In this document: in pieces, positions 1-8,668 of the stretch
Layout of the letters: every line of letters begins with the position of its first letter
Numbering within the stretch: the stretch's first letter is position 1
Assembly (NCBI GenBank): GCA_025351425.1
Contig: JANXVY010000039.1
Location: 1-41,075 of the forward strand
Reading direction: 5' to 3'
DNA from: Hyphomicrobium sp.
GTDB lineage: Bacteria > Pseudomonadota > Alphaproteobacteria > Rhizobiales > Hyphomicrobiaceae
Length of the DNA: 41,075 nucleotides
Notes under the pieces: generated by a model
What the model was told of the DNA's origin: nothing
What the model saw: the letters and a program-made list of their open reading frames with translations, nothing else
Databases searched by the model: none
Made by a program: the position numbers and the translations under genes

Positions 1-70
1 ACTTCTGCGGCAATAATGGTTCGATAATCTTCCATTCGGCGTCGGTCAGGTCGTATCGATGTCGCGCCAT
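1..70 (-). pseudogene. IS5-family transposase, N-terminal part cut by window edge
   Basis: The minus strand opens with ATG at 70-68 and reads MARHRYDLTDAEWKIIEPLL, the characteristic N-terminus of IS5-type (DUF4096-like) DDE transposases. Only about 23 codons are inside the window, so I cannot tell whether the element is intact beyond the edge. Upstream of the start lies an 8-bp inverted repeat, AAATGGGA/TCCCATTT (113-129), which may belong to the end of the insertion sequence. The family call is from sequence recognition of the N-terminus only. Confidence 0.7.
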
Positions 71-142
71 CTCATGCTCCCGTGTTTGGAAGCTTGAATC
101 ACTGTTCGCCCAAAATGGGAATCCCATTTATGAGTTTGTGAC

Positions 143-177
143 CTAGAGCGCGTTGGGAAAGTGCAAAGCAGCTCTAG
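143..177. repeat. CTAGAGC palindromic element, copy 1
   Basis: A 35-base element is bounded by CTAGAGC at 143-149 and GCTCTAG at 171-177. Its core GCGCGTTGGGAAAGTG matches, in reverse complement, the end of the element at 11085-11131. The stop codon of the polyprenyl synthase (TAG, 174-176 on the minus strand) lies inside the right arm, so the repeat supplies the end of that gene. Similar mosaic palindromes are common between genes in Rhizobiales. Confidence 0.6.
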
Positions 178-1190
178 TGCGCGCGCTCGACGCAGAATGA
201 GATGACGTCCTGCAACGCCGACTTAGGACTGCTGTCGGGGAAGATCGCCATGGCGTCGCGAGCGATTCCCCCGTAGCTGCGCGCGCGCTCGAGCGTCGCC
301 TCGATTGCTTTGTGCCGCCGCATCAGGCTGACCGCATGATCGAAGTCGGCGTCTCCGATGTCGCCATCGACGATGGTGCGCTTCCAGAACGCGCGCTCTT
401 CCCCCGTGCCGCGCCGGTAGGATAGAATGACAGGCAGCGTAATCTTGCCTTCGCGGAAATCGTCACCCGTCGACTTGCCGAGCCGCGAGCTGTCGCCCGA
501 ATAGTCGAGCGCATCGTCGACGAGCTGGAACGCGATGCCAAGGTTCTTGCCGTAGCTACGGAGCGCGCTGACTTCGGCGGCCGGGCGTTCCGCGATGGCC
601 CCGCCGGATTCGGCAGCCCCCGCAAACAGCGCAGCCGTCTTGGCGTTGATGATGGCGAGATATTCGTCCTCGGTGGTGGCGGTATTCTTGGCGGCGGCCA
701 ACTGCATGACCTCGCCCTCGGCGATGACCGCCGCGGCGTTCGACAGGATCTTCAAGACCTGCATGTTGCCAACATCGACCAACATCCGGAACGCCTGGCC
801 GAGCAGGAAATCGCCGACCAGCACGCTCGCCTGATTGCCCCAGATCATGCGCGCCGTCTTCTTGCCGCGCCGCTGGCTGCTTTCGTCGACCACGTCGTCA
901 TGCAGCAATGTCGCCGTGTGCATGAACTCGACGGCGGACGCGATGCGGATGTGTTTGGTGCCTGGGTACCCGCATAGCTTGGCCGCCGCGAGCGTCAGCA
1001 TTGGACGCAGCCGCTTGCCACCACTGTCGATCAGATGGTGGGCAAGCTCTGGAATCATCTCAACGTCGGACACGGCCTTGTCGAGGATGATGCGGTTGAT
1101 CGCATCCATGTCCTCGGCGACCAGCGCCAGCAACGGCTTGAGGTTTTCCGCCGGATCGCGGACACCATCCAATGGTATGACAAGGCCCAA
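174..1190 (-). CDS. ispB: All-trans polyprenyl (octaprenyl-type) diphosphate synthase
   Basis: This 338-residue protein is a trans-isoprenyl diphosphate synthase that elongates farnesyl diphosphate with isopentenyl diphosphate, most likely to make the ubiquinone side chain. The first aspartate-rich motif DDVVD is at residues 98-102, followed by the arginines of SQRRGK; the second, DDALD, is at 225-229. The GGKRLRP motif near residue 57 is also typical. The start is TTG at 1190: an in-frame TAG lies at 1223-1221, no ATG lies between, and AAGGGG stands six bases upstream of TTG. The chain length cannot be read from sequence alone. The gene is divergent from the DUF2007/methyltransferase pair, a conserved Rhizobiales arrangement. 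Its stop codon lies in a CTAGAGC repeat. Confidence 0.93.
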   Translation of the reverse strand: MGLVIPLDGVRDPAENLKPLLALVAEDMDAINRIILDKAVSDVEMIPELAHHLIDSGGKRLRPMLTLAAAKLCGYPGTKHIRIASAVEFMHTATLLHDDVVDESSQRRGKKTARMIWGNQASVLVGDFLLGQAFRMLVDVGNMQVLKILSNAAAVIAEGEVMQLAAAKNTATTEDEYLAIINAKTAALFAGAAESGGAIAERPAAEVSALRSYGKNLGIAFQLVDDALDYSGDSSRLGKSTGDDFREGKITLPVILSYRRGTGEERAFWKRTIVDGDIGDADFDHAVSLMRRHKAIEATLERARSYGGIARDAMAIFPDSSPKSALQDVISFCVERAH

Positions 1191-1302
1191 GGTTATCCCC
1201 TTGCGTTCAAATTCAATCCACTAGTCTATACGTCCCTGGCGCTTGCGCTCTTGCAGGCACTTTGCCGCATGTTCTCAACGACAACGGTTCCCGACGCCGC
1301 CC

Positions 1303-1533
1303 ATGCAATTGCTCCTGCAAACCAACGATGCCGTCCTGTTGAGCTACGTTCAAAGCGTCCTGGCAGACGCCGCGATTGAAGCCCTCGTGTTTGACGGAAA
1401 TATCTCCATCTTGGAAGGTTCAATCGGCGTTTTCCCGCGCCGCGTCATGGTTCACGATATCGACATTGGTCGTGCCCGCCACGCGCTGTGGGAGGCAGGA
1501 CTATCAGCAGAATTGGCGCCAGGACCGGGATAA
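1303..1533 (+). CDS. DUF2007-type putative signal-transducing protein
   Basis: A small 76-residue protein beginning MQLLLQTNDAVLLSYVQSVL. It resembles DUF2007 proteins, short alpha/beta domains sometimes described as GlnB-like or signal transducing; their biochemical role is not settled. I chose ATG 1303 over the in-frame upstream codon at 1243 because the domain begins there. The stop TAA overlaps the start of the next gene by one base (TAATG at 1531-1535), so the two are probably translated together. It contains no signal peptide or membrane segment. The family call rests on length, pattern and its usual place between a polyprenyl synthase and a methyltransferase. Confidence 0.8.
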   Translation: MQLLLQTNDAVLLSYVQSVLADAAIEALVFDGNISILEGSIGVFPRRVMVHDIDIGRARHALWEAGLSAELAPGPG

Positions 1534-2342
1534 TGAGCGCACCCGAGACCACGGTCGATGCATTTCTCGGCGGCAAACTCCTGATCGAGCAGCCAAAGTC
1601 CGGCTACCGGGCCGGCATCGACGCGGTGTTCCTGGCCGCGAGTTTAACGCCATCGCACGCGGGCGCAACCGTCCTCGACATGGGCGCCGGCGTCGGCACG
1701 GTGGGGCTGTGCGCCGCCAGCCGGTGCCCGGGTATTCAGGTGACGCTGCTGGAGCGCGCACCCGAACTTGCCGCTTTGGCGCGCGCCAACATCGCCCGCA
1801 ACGCAAACGAACTCCTGTGTGGCCACACGCCCCCCCGCGTCGCAGTTGTCGAGGCAGCCCTTGACGGCAGCGCTGCAGCGTTGACGGCGGCCGGCCTCGG
1901 ACCCGACAGCATCGACCATTTGCTCGCCAATCCGCCCTATCACGACGACCGCCGCGGCACCTCCGCCCCCCACGCGCTGAAGGCCGCGAGCCACGCCATG
2001 GACGCAACCGGCCTCGAGACCTGGGTCCGCGTGATGGCGCGCTTGGTGAAACCGGGCGGCGCGGCGACAATGATCCACACGGCAGCCGCGCTTCCAGCAA
2101 TCCTGGCGGCGTTCGCGGGCCGCTTCGGCGCGGTGCGCGTGCTGCCGCTCCATCCCCGCGCGGGCGAACCGGCGAGTCGCATCATCGTTGCAGGCACCAA
2201 GGGAAGCCGCGCGCCGCTGGTTTTGTTGCCGGGTTTCACGCTCCACGGTGACGGCAATACCTTTACCAGGGCAGCACAAAGCGTGTTGCGCGATGGAGCT
2301 GGCGCACCTCTGTTAACGCCCAACGAGTTCAATCGGCCGTAG
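1533..2342 (+). CDS. TrmN6-like class I SAM-dependent methyltransferase
   Basis: A 269-residue Rossmann-fold methyltransferase. The SAM-binding motif VLDMGAGVGTVGL is at about residues 47-59 and the catalytic NPPY motif of N6-adenine/glutamine methylases at 133-136, followed by HDDRR. The N-terminal sequence around YRAGIDAVFLAA is typical of the TrmN6/YfiC group, which methylates A37 of tRNA-Val in Escherichia coli. The alphaproteobacterial members are usually annotated only as methyltransferases, so the substrate is inferred. The start ATG 1533 overlaps the stop of the DUF2007 gene, indicating translational coupling. An alternative upstream start at 1488 would add 15 residues with no family support. 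Confidence 0.85.
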   Translation: MSAPETTVDAFLGGKLLIEQPKSGYRAGIDAVFLAASLTPSHAGATVLDMGAGVGTVGLCAASRCPGIQVTLLERAPELAALARANIARNANELLCGHTPPRVAVVEAALDGSAAALTAAGLGPDSIDHLLANPPYHDDRRGTSAPHALKAASHAMDATGLETWVRVMARLVKPGGAATMIHTAAALPAILAAFAGRFGAVRVLPLHPRAGEPASRIIVAGTKGSRAPLVLLPGFTLHGDGNTFTRAAQSVLRDGAGAPLLTPNEFNRP

Positions 2343-2463
2343 TGACGGCTGGATAAGGGTCAAGGCTCTAGGCCCTGGTCCAAGCGAAGCGACGTCACGC
2401 CTAGCGTTGACCTTCCGTTGTACTGGCCTATATCGGCGACGCATCATTCGAGGAGCCTTGCCC

Positions 2464-3309
2464 ATGTGGCCATTCAGCCGTACGCCCGTTGTCCCCGTTC
2501 TCCGGCTATCGGGAGTGATCGCTGCCAGCGGCTCGCCGCTCTCGGGCAACACGCTGGCGATGGCGGCGTTGGCGGGCCCCATCGAAAAAGCATTTTCGGC
2601 TTCAAAACTTCCCTCCGTCGCGGTCATCATCAATTCGCCGGGCGGCTCCCCGGTGCAGTCGAACTTGATTTTCCGCCGCATCCGCGCGCTGGCAGCGGAA
2701 AAGAAGAAGCGCGTCTACGTGTTCTGCGAGGATGTCGCGGCATCGGGGGGCTATTACCTCGCAATCGCAGGCGACGAGATCTACGCCGATCCGTCCTCAA
2801 TCGTGGGCTCGATTGGCGTGATCACGGCGGGCTTTGGCTTCGACCACGCCATCGAAAAACTCGGCATCGAACGCCGTGTCTATACGGCAGGCTTGTCCAA
2901 GAGCTCACTCGATCCCTTCCTGCCCGAAAAGCCCGAGGACGTTGAGCGCATCAAATCCCTGCAGCGCGATATCCACGATGTGTTCATCGGCGCAGTTAAG
3001 GAACGCCGCGCCGGGCTGTTGAAGGGGACCGACGCGGAATTGTTCTCAGGCGCCTTCTGGTCGGGCCCGCGCGCGCTCAATTTGGGACTGATCGACGGCG
3101 TTTCTGACGTGCGCAGCAAAATGCGCGAGCTGCACGGCGACAAGGTGAAATTGAAGGCCGTGCCGCTAAGCCCGCCCGGTCTACTGGGCCGCCTGCGTAG
3201 TCTTCCAGGCTCGAGCGAATTTGGCAGCCCGCCCGCAGCCGTTATTGATCCAGCGCAGGTCATTTCCGCAATCGAGGCGCGTCTGCTATGGTCGCGCTAT
3301 GGGCTGTGA
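2464..3309 (+). CDS. S49-family serine peptidase (SppA/SohB-like)
   Basis: A 281-residue ClpP-fold peptidase of the S49 family, whose members cleave signal-peptide remnants or membrane proteins with a Ser-Lys dyad. The nucleophile is Ser94 in EDVAASGGYYLA, and the general base is probably Lys146 in TAGLSKSSLDPF. The oxyanion region NSPGGSP is at about 58-63. I took ATG 2464 (MWPFSRTPVVPVLRL) rather than the upstream in-frame codon at 2407, because the peptidase fold starts directly after it. No clear transmembrane helix is visible, so it may be cytoplasmic or peripherally attached, unlike E. coli SppA. It follows the methyltransferase by 121 bases and precedes a small membrane protein by 25 bases. 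Confidence 0.87.
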   Translation: MWPFSRTPVVPVLRLSGVIAASGSPLSGNTLAMAALAGPIEKAFSASKLPSVAVIINSPGGSPVQSNLIFRRIRALAAEKKKRVYVFCEDVAASGGYYLAIAGDEIYADPSSIVGSIGVITAGFGFDHAIEKLGIERRVYTAGLSKSSLDPFLPEKPEDVERIKSLQRDIHDVFIGAVKERRAGLLKGTDAELFSGAFWSGPRALNLGLIDGVSDVRSKMRELHGDKVKLKAVPLSPPGLLGRLRSLPGSSEFGSPPAAVIDPAQVISAIEARLLWSRYGL

Positions 3310-3334
3310 AGCCAATAATTGCAGGAGGCAATCC

Positions 3335-3547
3335 GTGCCCCAGATACTGATACTGATGGCCGCCGGGGCAGGTCTTTACTCGGCCTACCGGTGGATCTCG
3401 CGCGAAGCCGACAAAGCCACGGCCGAAGCCGAGCGCGCGAAGGACGATCTGCGCAAGACCGCGGGAGCAGCGCGCACAGGCAGCCCTAAAGACCTCGGCG
3501 AACTGGTCTGGGACGAAACAGCGAAAGCCTACCGGCCCAAACATTGA
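3335..3547 (+). CDS. Small single-pass membrane protein, unknown function
   Basis: A 70-residue protein starting at GTG 3335, supported by a strong ribosome binding site, AGGAGG at 3323-3328, six bases upstream. A hydrophobic segment (QILILMAAGAGLYSAYRWI) spans about residues 3-21. A charged, alanine-rich probable coiled coil follows (EADKATAEAERAKDDLRK), then a short tail LGELVWDETAKAYRPKH. The tail resembles one seen in small conserved alphaproteobacterial proteins found between S49 peptidase genes and glyQ. I do not recognise a function. It lies 25 bases after the S49 peptidase and is probably cotranscribed with it. Confidence 0.7.
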   Translation: MPQILILMAAGAGLYSAYRWISREADKATAEAERAKDDLRKTAGAARTGSPKDLGELVWDETAKAYRPKH

Positions 3548-3690
3548 AATCTCCCCGGGTACGGGGCCAGGGCGCCGGAGGGCTACTAAGCCAGACCAGA
3601 TACGGAGCATCCCCTGGTCTTCACTGTCTTACCATTGAGCGTTGTCTGCCCTATAAGGCAACGCGCACTCGAACATAGTCGGACCCGTTC

Positions 3691-4683
3691 ATGCCCACCA
3701 AAACCGCCGCCAAGTCTGCGGCCGCCAATCCTGCCGCCGCCAATCCTGCCGCCCGAGCGCTAGCCGGCCTCGACCCGAAGCACTCGTTCCAGGACATGAT
3801 CCTGACGCTGCAACAATATTGGGCGGGCCACGGCTGCGCGATCCTGCAGCCCTACGACATGGAAGTGGGCGCCGGCACCTTCCATCCGGCAACGACCCTG
3901 CGCGCGCTCGGCCCGAAACCGTGGAATGCCGCCTACGTGCAGCCCTCGCGCCGGCCCAAAGATGGCCGCTATGGCGAGAACCCCAACCGGCTGCAGCACT
4001 ATTATCAGTTCCAGGTCATCATGAAGCCCTCGCCGGCCGACATCCTGGACCTGTATCTGGGCTCGCTCGACGCCATCGGAATCGATACGACGCTGAACGA
4101 CATCCGATTCGTCGAGGACGATTGGGAAAGCCCGACGCTGGGCGCCTGGGGTCTCGGATGGGAAGTCTGGTGCAACGGCATGGAGGTGACGCAGTTCACC
4201 TACTTCCAGCAGGTCGGCGGCTACGACTGCAGGCCCGTTTCTGGCGAAATCACGTATGGGCTCGAGCGCCTCGCCATGTACGTTCAGGGCGTCGACCGGG
4301 TGTATGATCTAAATTTCAATGGCCGGACGGATGCCCGCAAACTGAGCTACGGCGATGTGTTCCTGCAGTCCGAGCAGGAATACTCGCGCCACAACTTCGA
4401 GCATGCCAACACCGACATGCTATTGCACGCCTTCAAGGCAGCCGAGGCCGAATGCCAGTCGCTTCTGGAGAAGGGCGCGCACAAGAACCAAAGCGGCGCC
4501 GACCGCCACTTGATGGCGCTGCCGGCCTACGATCAGTGCATCAAGGCGAGCCACGTGTTCAACCTGCTGGACGCCCGCGGCGTGATCTCTGTGACCGAAC
4601 GCCAGAGCTACATTTTGCGGGTGCGCGAGCTGGCCAAAGCCTGCTGCGGCGCGTGGCTCAAGACGGCGGGCGGCGGGGACTGA
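3691..4683 (+). CDS. glyQ: Glycyl-tRNA synthetase alpha subunit
   Basis: A 330-residue catalytic subunit of the bacterial heterotetrameric glycyl-tRNA synthetase, which activates glycine and charges tRNA-Gly. Signature stretches are visible: [56 protein letters not shown], and FTYFQQVGG near the middle. The first 25 residues form an alanine-rich extension with a near-repeated AAANPAA unit, absent from E. coli GlyQ; this may be a dispensable tail. The start ATG 3691 has only a weak ribosome binding site. It is followed by a small membrane protein and then glyS on the same strand. Confidence 0.97.
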   Translation: MPTKTAAKSAAANPAAANPAARALAGLDPKHSFQDMILTLQQYWAGHGCAILQPYDMEVGAGTFHPATTLRALGPKPWNAAYVQPSRRPKDGRYGENPNRLQHYYQFQVIMKPSPADILDLYLGSLDAIGIDTTLNDIRFVEDDWESPTLGAWGLGWEVWCNGMEVTQFTYFQQVGGYDCRPVSGEITYGLERLAMYVQGVDRVYDLNFNGRTDARKLSYGDVFLQSEQEYSRHNFEHANTDMLLHAFKAAEAECQSLLEKGAHKNQSGADRHLMALPAYDQCIKASHVFNLLDARGVISVTERQSYILRVRELAKACCGAWLKTAGGGD

Positions 4684-4733
4684 CCGCCTGCCCTACCGCC
4701 AAACAACAACCACCAACGACAGGAAGCAAACCG

Positions 4734-4949
4734 ATGAACGCAGATTTGGCCGGAGCCATCATCCTGGGCGTGCCCATGTACGTCGTGGCCTGGGCATTGC
4801 TGCGCAAACAGCCGCGCGCGATCTTCCTGTTTGCGATCGTGCTGTTGGCGGTGGGGTTAGGCTACCTGTCCGCCGTGGGCGCGACCGGCGACATCGCGCG
4901 CAGGCTGTTGCCAGTGCAGTTCCCCGCCACCAGCGCCAAACCGGCCTGA
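4734..4949 (+). CDS. Small two-helix membrane protein between glyQ and glyS
   Basis: A 71-residue protein starting at ATG 4734, preceded by AGGAAG eight bases upstream. It has two likely transmembrane segments: GAIILGVPMYVVAWALL (about residues 7-23) and AIFLFAIVLLAVGLGYLSAVG (about 29-49), with RKQPR between them, followed by a short polar tail. I do not recognise a family. It lies 50 bases after glyQ and about 90 bases before glyS, so it is probably part of the glyQ-glyS transcript. Nothing in it suggests a role in tRNA charging; its position may be only conserved neighbourhood. Confidence 0.65.
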   Translation: MNADLAGAIILGVPMYVVAWALLRKQPRAIFLFAIVLLAVGLGYLSAVGATGDIARRLLPVQFPATSAKPA

Positions 4950-5038
4950 ATGGTCGGGTTTTGGGACGGCTTTCCCCTTACCAGGACCGCTGGTACGCGC
5001 TATGACAATGGGCTCTAACTTTGAGGATGAGCCCCTAA

Positions 5039-7204
5039 ATGTCCGAACTGCTGCTTGAACTGTTCTCCGAGGAAATCCCGGCCCGCCTGCAAGCCAGGGC
5101 GGCGGAGGATCTGCAGCGCCTCGTGGTGGCGGGGCTCCACGCCCGTGGGCTGATGACCGGCGCGGCGCAGTCTTTCGCGACGCCCCGCCGCCTAACCCTC
5201 GTGGTCCGCAACCTTCCCGCCCATTCCCCCGCCATCAGCGAAGAGAAGAAGGGTCCGCGCGTCGGCGCGCCCGCCGGCGCAATTCAGGGCTTCCTGAAGT
5301 CGGCAGGGATTGCCGCGATCGAACTCGCCGAAGTCGTCAAGGACGACAAGAAGGGCGACTTCTACGTCGCCCGCATCGAAAAGCCTGGCCGGGCCGCCAG
5401 CGAGATCATCGCCGAAACCGTAATCGAGGTGATCGAGAAATTCCCCTGGCCCAAGACCCAACGCTGGGGCATGGGCGAACTGCGCTGGATCAGGCCGCTG
5501 CGCGGGGTGCTGTGCCTGCTGGCTGGCAAAGTGGTGCCGTTCACCATTGGCGATCTGACAAGCGGCAACGAAACGCGCGGCCACCGGTTCCACGGCAACG
5601 CACCGTTCACAGTCAAGAACTTCGACGACTACGTGGCAAAGCTCAGGGACAACAAGGTGATCCTGGACGGCGCAGATCGCAGCGCGGCCATACGCGAGCA
5701 GGCCTTGGGTGTCGCCAAAGCGGCCAAACTCGCGCTCGTCGAGGACGAGGGGCTGCTTGCTGAAAACGCCGGACTGACAGAGTGGCCGACCGTACTGATG
5801 GGCACGTTCGACGAGAGCTTCCTGCACGTGCCTGCCGAGTGCCTGACGACCGCGATGAAGCAGCATCAGAAATGCTTTTCGCTGCAGGCGGCTAAGGGCG
5901 GCGCGCTCGCCAACAAATTCCTGCTCGTCGCCAACCTGATCGCGGCTGACGGCGGCAAGGAGATCGTCAGCGGCAACGAGAAGGTGATACGCGCCCGCCT
6001 GTCGGACGCCAAGTTCTTCTACGACCAGGACCTGAAGCGCAAACTGGAGCCGATGCACTTCGAGCTGAAAGGCATCACCTTCCATGAGCAGCTGGGCTCG
6101 CAGTGGGACCGTTTGGAGCGCATCACCGAACTTGCACGCCAGATCGCAGGCGCGGTGGATGCCGAACCCGAACTGGCCGGCCGTGCAGCCCAGCTTTGCA
6201 AGGCCGATCTCGTGTCGGGCATGGTCGGCGAGTTCCCCGAATTGCAGGGCACGATGGGCCGTTACTATGCGCAGGCCGAACACATGAACCCCAAGATCGC
6301 GCAGGCGATCGGCGAGCATTATAAGCCCAAGGGCGCAGGCGATACGGTGCCGTCCGAGCCGGTGTCGATCGCGGTCGCGCTGGCCGACAAGCTCGATACG
6401 CTGGTCGGCTTCTGGGCCATCGACGAAAAGCCGACGGGTTCGGGCGACCCCTACCAGTTGCGCCGCGCCGCCCTCGGCGTGATCCGCATCATCCTGGAAA
6501 ACGACCTGCGGCTGCCGCTGAGAACCCGCATCGAGACGTCGGCTGCCATGTTCCGCAAGGCCGGCGTCGACATGGCCCATTGGGACGGCATCGCGCTCCT
6601 CGACGACGAATTCGGCGAAACCGGGAAGAAGTCGCGCAAGAAGCGCCCAGATCACAGCGGCGAGGACGAACTGGCTGCGAGCCTGATCGCGTTCTTCACC
6701 GAGCGACTGAAGGTTTATCTGCGCGACCAGGGCGCGCGCCACGATCTGGTTGACGCCGTGCTGGCGCTCGACGGCCAGGACGACCTGGCGCTGATCGTCA
6801 AGCGCGTGGACGCTCTGACGGCGCTGCTCCAGACCGACGAGGGGGCAAACCTGCTGGCGGGCGTCAAGCGCGCCTCCAACATTCTCTCCATCGAGGAGAA
6901 GAAGGACAAGACGAGCTATGCAGCGTGCGCCGACGCTGCCCTGCTGGCTAGCCCCGAGGAAAAGGCGCTCCACGCGGCGGTCACCAAGGTCGCCAACGAC
7001 ACACGCAAGGCAATCGACGTGGAGCGCTTCGACGGCGCAATGCGGGCGCTGGCCGAATTGCGAGCGCCTGTCGATGCATTCTTCGAGCACGTGACCGTCA
7101 ACGACGCCGACCCGAAGCTGCGCAAGAACCGCCTGGCCCTGCTGTCGCAGATCCGCGCGGCGACCAGCAGCGTGGCAGACTTCTCCAAAATCGCCGGCGC
7201 CTAG
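5039..7204 (+). CDS. glyS: Glycyl-tRNA synthetase beta subunit
   Basis: A 721-residue beta subunit of glycyl-tRNA synthetase, needed for tRNA recognition by the alpha2beta2 enzyme. The N-terminus (MSELLLELFSEEIPARLQ) and internal blocks such as FPWPKTQRWG, WPTVLMGTFDESFLHVPAE, HQKCFSL, and GDPYQLRRAALGVIRI are diagnostic. The C-terminal part carries a DALR-like anticodon-binding region (FDGAMRALAELRAPVDAFFEHVTV). A short lysine-rich insert (GKKSRKKRPDHSGED, near residue 530) breaks the usual alignment. The start ATG 5039 follows GAGGATGA about ten bases upstream. A long antisense open frame covers most of the gene but is a codon-bias shadow. Confidence 0.97.
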   Translation: MSELLLELFSEEIPARLQARAAEDLQRLVVAGLHARGLMTGAAQSFATPRRLTLVVRNLPAHSPAISEEKKGPRVGAPAGAIQGFLKSAGIAAIELAEVVKDDKKGDFYVARIEKPGRAASEIIAETVIEVIEKFPWPKTQRWGMGELRWIRPLRGVLCLLAGKVVPFTIGDLTSGNETRGHRFHGNAPFTVKNFDDYVAKLRDNKVILDGADRSAAIREQALGVAKAAKLALVEDEGLLAENAGLTEWPTVLMGTFDESFLHVPAECLTTAMKQHQKCFSLQAAKGGALANKFLLVANLIAADGGKEIVSGNEKVIRARLSDAKFFYDQDLKRKLEPMHFELKGITFHEQLGSQWDRLERITELARQIAGAVDAEPELAGRAAQLCKADLVSGMVGEFPELQGTMGRYYAQAEHMNPKIAQAIGEHYKPKGAGDTVPSEPVSIAVALADKLDTLVGFWAIDEKPTGSGDPYQLRRAALGVIRIILENDLRLPLRTRIETSAAMFRKAGVDMAHWDGIALLDDEFGETGKKSRKKRPDHSGEDELAASLIAFFTERLKVYLRDQGARHDLVDAVLALDGQDDLALIVKRVDALTALLQTDEGANLLAGVKRASNILSIEEKKDKTSYAACADAALLASPEEKALHAAVTKVANDTRKAIDVERFDGAMRALAELRAPVDAFFEHVTVNDADPKLRKNRLALLSQIRAATSSVADFSKIAGA

Positions 7205-7292
7205 TTCAGTCCCGCTCCCTGCGTGCGCGTAGCGAGCGCGATCGACACGAACTTGAATTGCTGCAACGGCGTCCGCTTTACGGGGAGCACCG

Positions 7293-7775
7293 TTACTCGG
7301 CGAGCACCATGGGCCAATTTGCATGGCCTTTGGCGATGTTGCCGGGAATGTCCTTGGCCCACATCACCGCAACATCCTTGCTGTAGTTGAGATAAAGCTT
7401 GCCATCGACAATCTTCCAAGCTTCGGGGTCGGTGCTGGCGGTGTAGCCCTTCGAAACGGCCCACGCACAATATCCGCCGAACTGCGGCGCATAGGTTTCA
7501 GGGGCCGACACGAAGGCGTCGCGGTTGGTGGTCGAGACAAACAGCCATTTTGCGCCATTGTAGTCGGCCGAAAGGGCTTCCACGCCTTTGACGGGCTTGG
7601 CGTTCACGAAATACGCGACCGGATCGTACCCGTTGATCGCAATATGTTCGGCACGCGCCGAATAAACCGATGGCTGCAAGGCGAGAGTGGGTGTCGCGGT
7701 CGCCGCCATCAACGGCAGGACGGCCAGGGCAAAAGCAAACCCCGCGCGGCGCAACGGATGGCAGCTTGAACGCAT
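7293..7775 (-). CDS. Exported YHS-domain protein
   Basis: A 160-residue exported protein. It has a signal peptide (basic RSSCHPLRRAG, then a hydrophobic core FAFALAVLPLMAA, with probable cleavage near TLA). A YHS domain follows, starting at INGYDPVAYFVNAKPVKG and continuing with WLFVSTTNRDAFVSAPETYAPQFGGYCAWAVSKG. YHS domains are small folds related to TRASH-like metal-binding modules; the secreted members have no assigned reaction. I chose ATG 7775 because GAGGAG lies seven bases upstream; the in-frame TTG at 7796 would begin before that site. It lies downstream of the anti-sigma gene's end by less than 100 bases, but the anti-sigma gene reads toward it, so read-through is possible. Confidence 0.85.
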   Translation of the reverse strand: MRSSCHPLRRAGFAFALAVLPLMAATATPTLALQPSVYSARAEHIAINGYDPVAYFVNAKPVKGVEALSADYNGAKWLFVSTTNRDAFVSAPETYAPQFGGYCAWAVSKGYTASTDPEAWKIVDGKLYLNYSKDVAVMWAKDIPGNIAKGHANWPMVLAE

Positions 7776-7861
7776 ATGGAGGCTCCTCGAGTTCAATGAC
7801 GTTGAACCCAGTTACGCCGCCCGCGAAGGGATTGTTACGTTACGTGAGCCTCATGTAACCC

Positions 7862-8668
7862 TCACATCAGCGCCTGCCATTGGCGCAGCTCGGGCATGTT
7901 GAGATCGGATACGGCCCAATAGGTCACGCCGGCGCGCGTCCAGCAGATCATGTTGTAACCGTTTTGGGTGGCCTCGGCCCGCGCCCCATCCGGCGCTCCG
8001 CGCGCCAGCGCGACCGCTCCCGCCTGCGAGATATAAACGTTGAGCCAATGCAGGTTGTGCTTATAGACGACAACGCCGACGCGCTTGTCGCCGATGCTGT
8101 CCAGACGGCCGCCGATGAGCGGAAAGCCGGCGCTGGCCAGATCCTTGACGTCGGGCGCGACATCCACACGCCCCGCAAACCACGGCTTGACGGTATGGCT
8201 GTCTGAAGACGCGACCTGGACCGGATTGTCTTGCAGCAGTGCGCGCACATGGGCCTGCATGACCTCGCGGATCATCTGGTCGGATGTTTCGACGCGGGTC
8301 GCAGCAATCCAGCTCGCGCCCGCCGAGACGAGACATGCGAGCACCACGGCCGCCGCCTGCGCCCAGGCAGGAACCCGTCTCCCCAAGCGCATCGAAGCGA
8401 CGGTGGGCAGCCGGGGCAACGCAGCCCCGCCAAGGTCCGCTTCCTCGCGATCGAGCGCCAATGAGATCCGCTCGGCAAGCGTCCCGGCCCCGCTGACCGG
8501 CCCGCCACCCGCGATGTGATCGCCAAGCCTGCGGTCGGTCTCGACGAGCGCCGAACACGACGGGCACGCGGCCAGATGCTCGGCGACCGCACGGCGCTCC
8601 GCCCCCGAAAGTTCGTTGTCACAGTAGGCCCCGAGCTGGGGCCCGATGGCGTCGCAACTTAGCGGCAT
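7862..8668 (-). CDS. Membrane anti-sigma factor with zinc-finger (ZAS) domain
   Basis: A 268-residue anti-sigma factor. Residues 1-40 hold the zinc anti-sigma motif HLAACPSC (His31, Cys35, Cys38) that binds the cognate ECF sigma factor. A single transmembrane segment (WAQAAAVVLACLVSAGASWIAA) lies at about residues 102-123. The remaining 145 residues are predicted periplasmic and have no catalytic motif that I recognise; a region around YKHNLHWLNVYISQAG is typical of these anti-sigma sensor domains. The start codon lies within the last codons of the sigma gene (10-base overlap), indicating strict translational coupling and near-equal synthesis. It presumably holds the sigma factor inactive until an envelope signal arrives. 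Confidence 0.9.
   Translation of the reverse strand: MPLSCDAIGPQLGAYCDNELSGAERRAVAEHLAACPSCSALVETDRRLGDHIAGGGPVSGAGTLAERISLALDREEADLGGAALPRLPTVASMRLGRRVPAWAQAAAVVLACLVSAGASWIAATRVETSDQMIREVMQAHVRALLQDNPVQVASSDSHTVKPWFAGRVDVAPDVKDLASAGFPLIGGRLDSIGDKRVGVVVYKHNLHWLNVYISQAGAVALARGAPDGARAEATQNGYNMICWTRAGVTYWAVSDLNMPELRQWQALM

Noticed and set aside
3548-3690. Possible tRNA or riboswitch before glyQ
   Set aside because: No cloverleaf and no glycine-riboswitch-like core could be drawn.
5192-7324. Open frame of about 700 codons on the strand opposite glyS
   Set aside because: It lies antisense to an unmistakable glyS and has a composition typical of third-position GC bias; no family resemblance.
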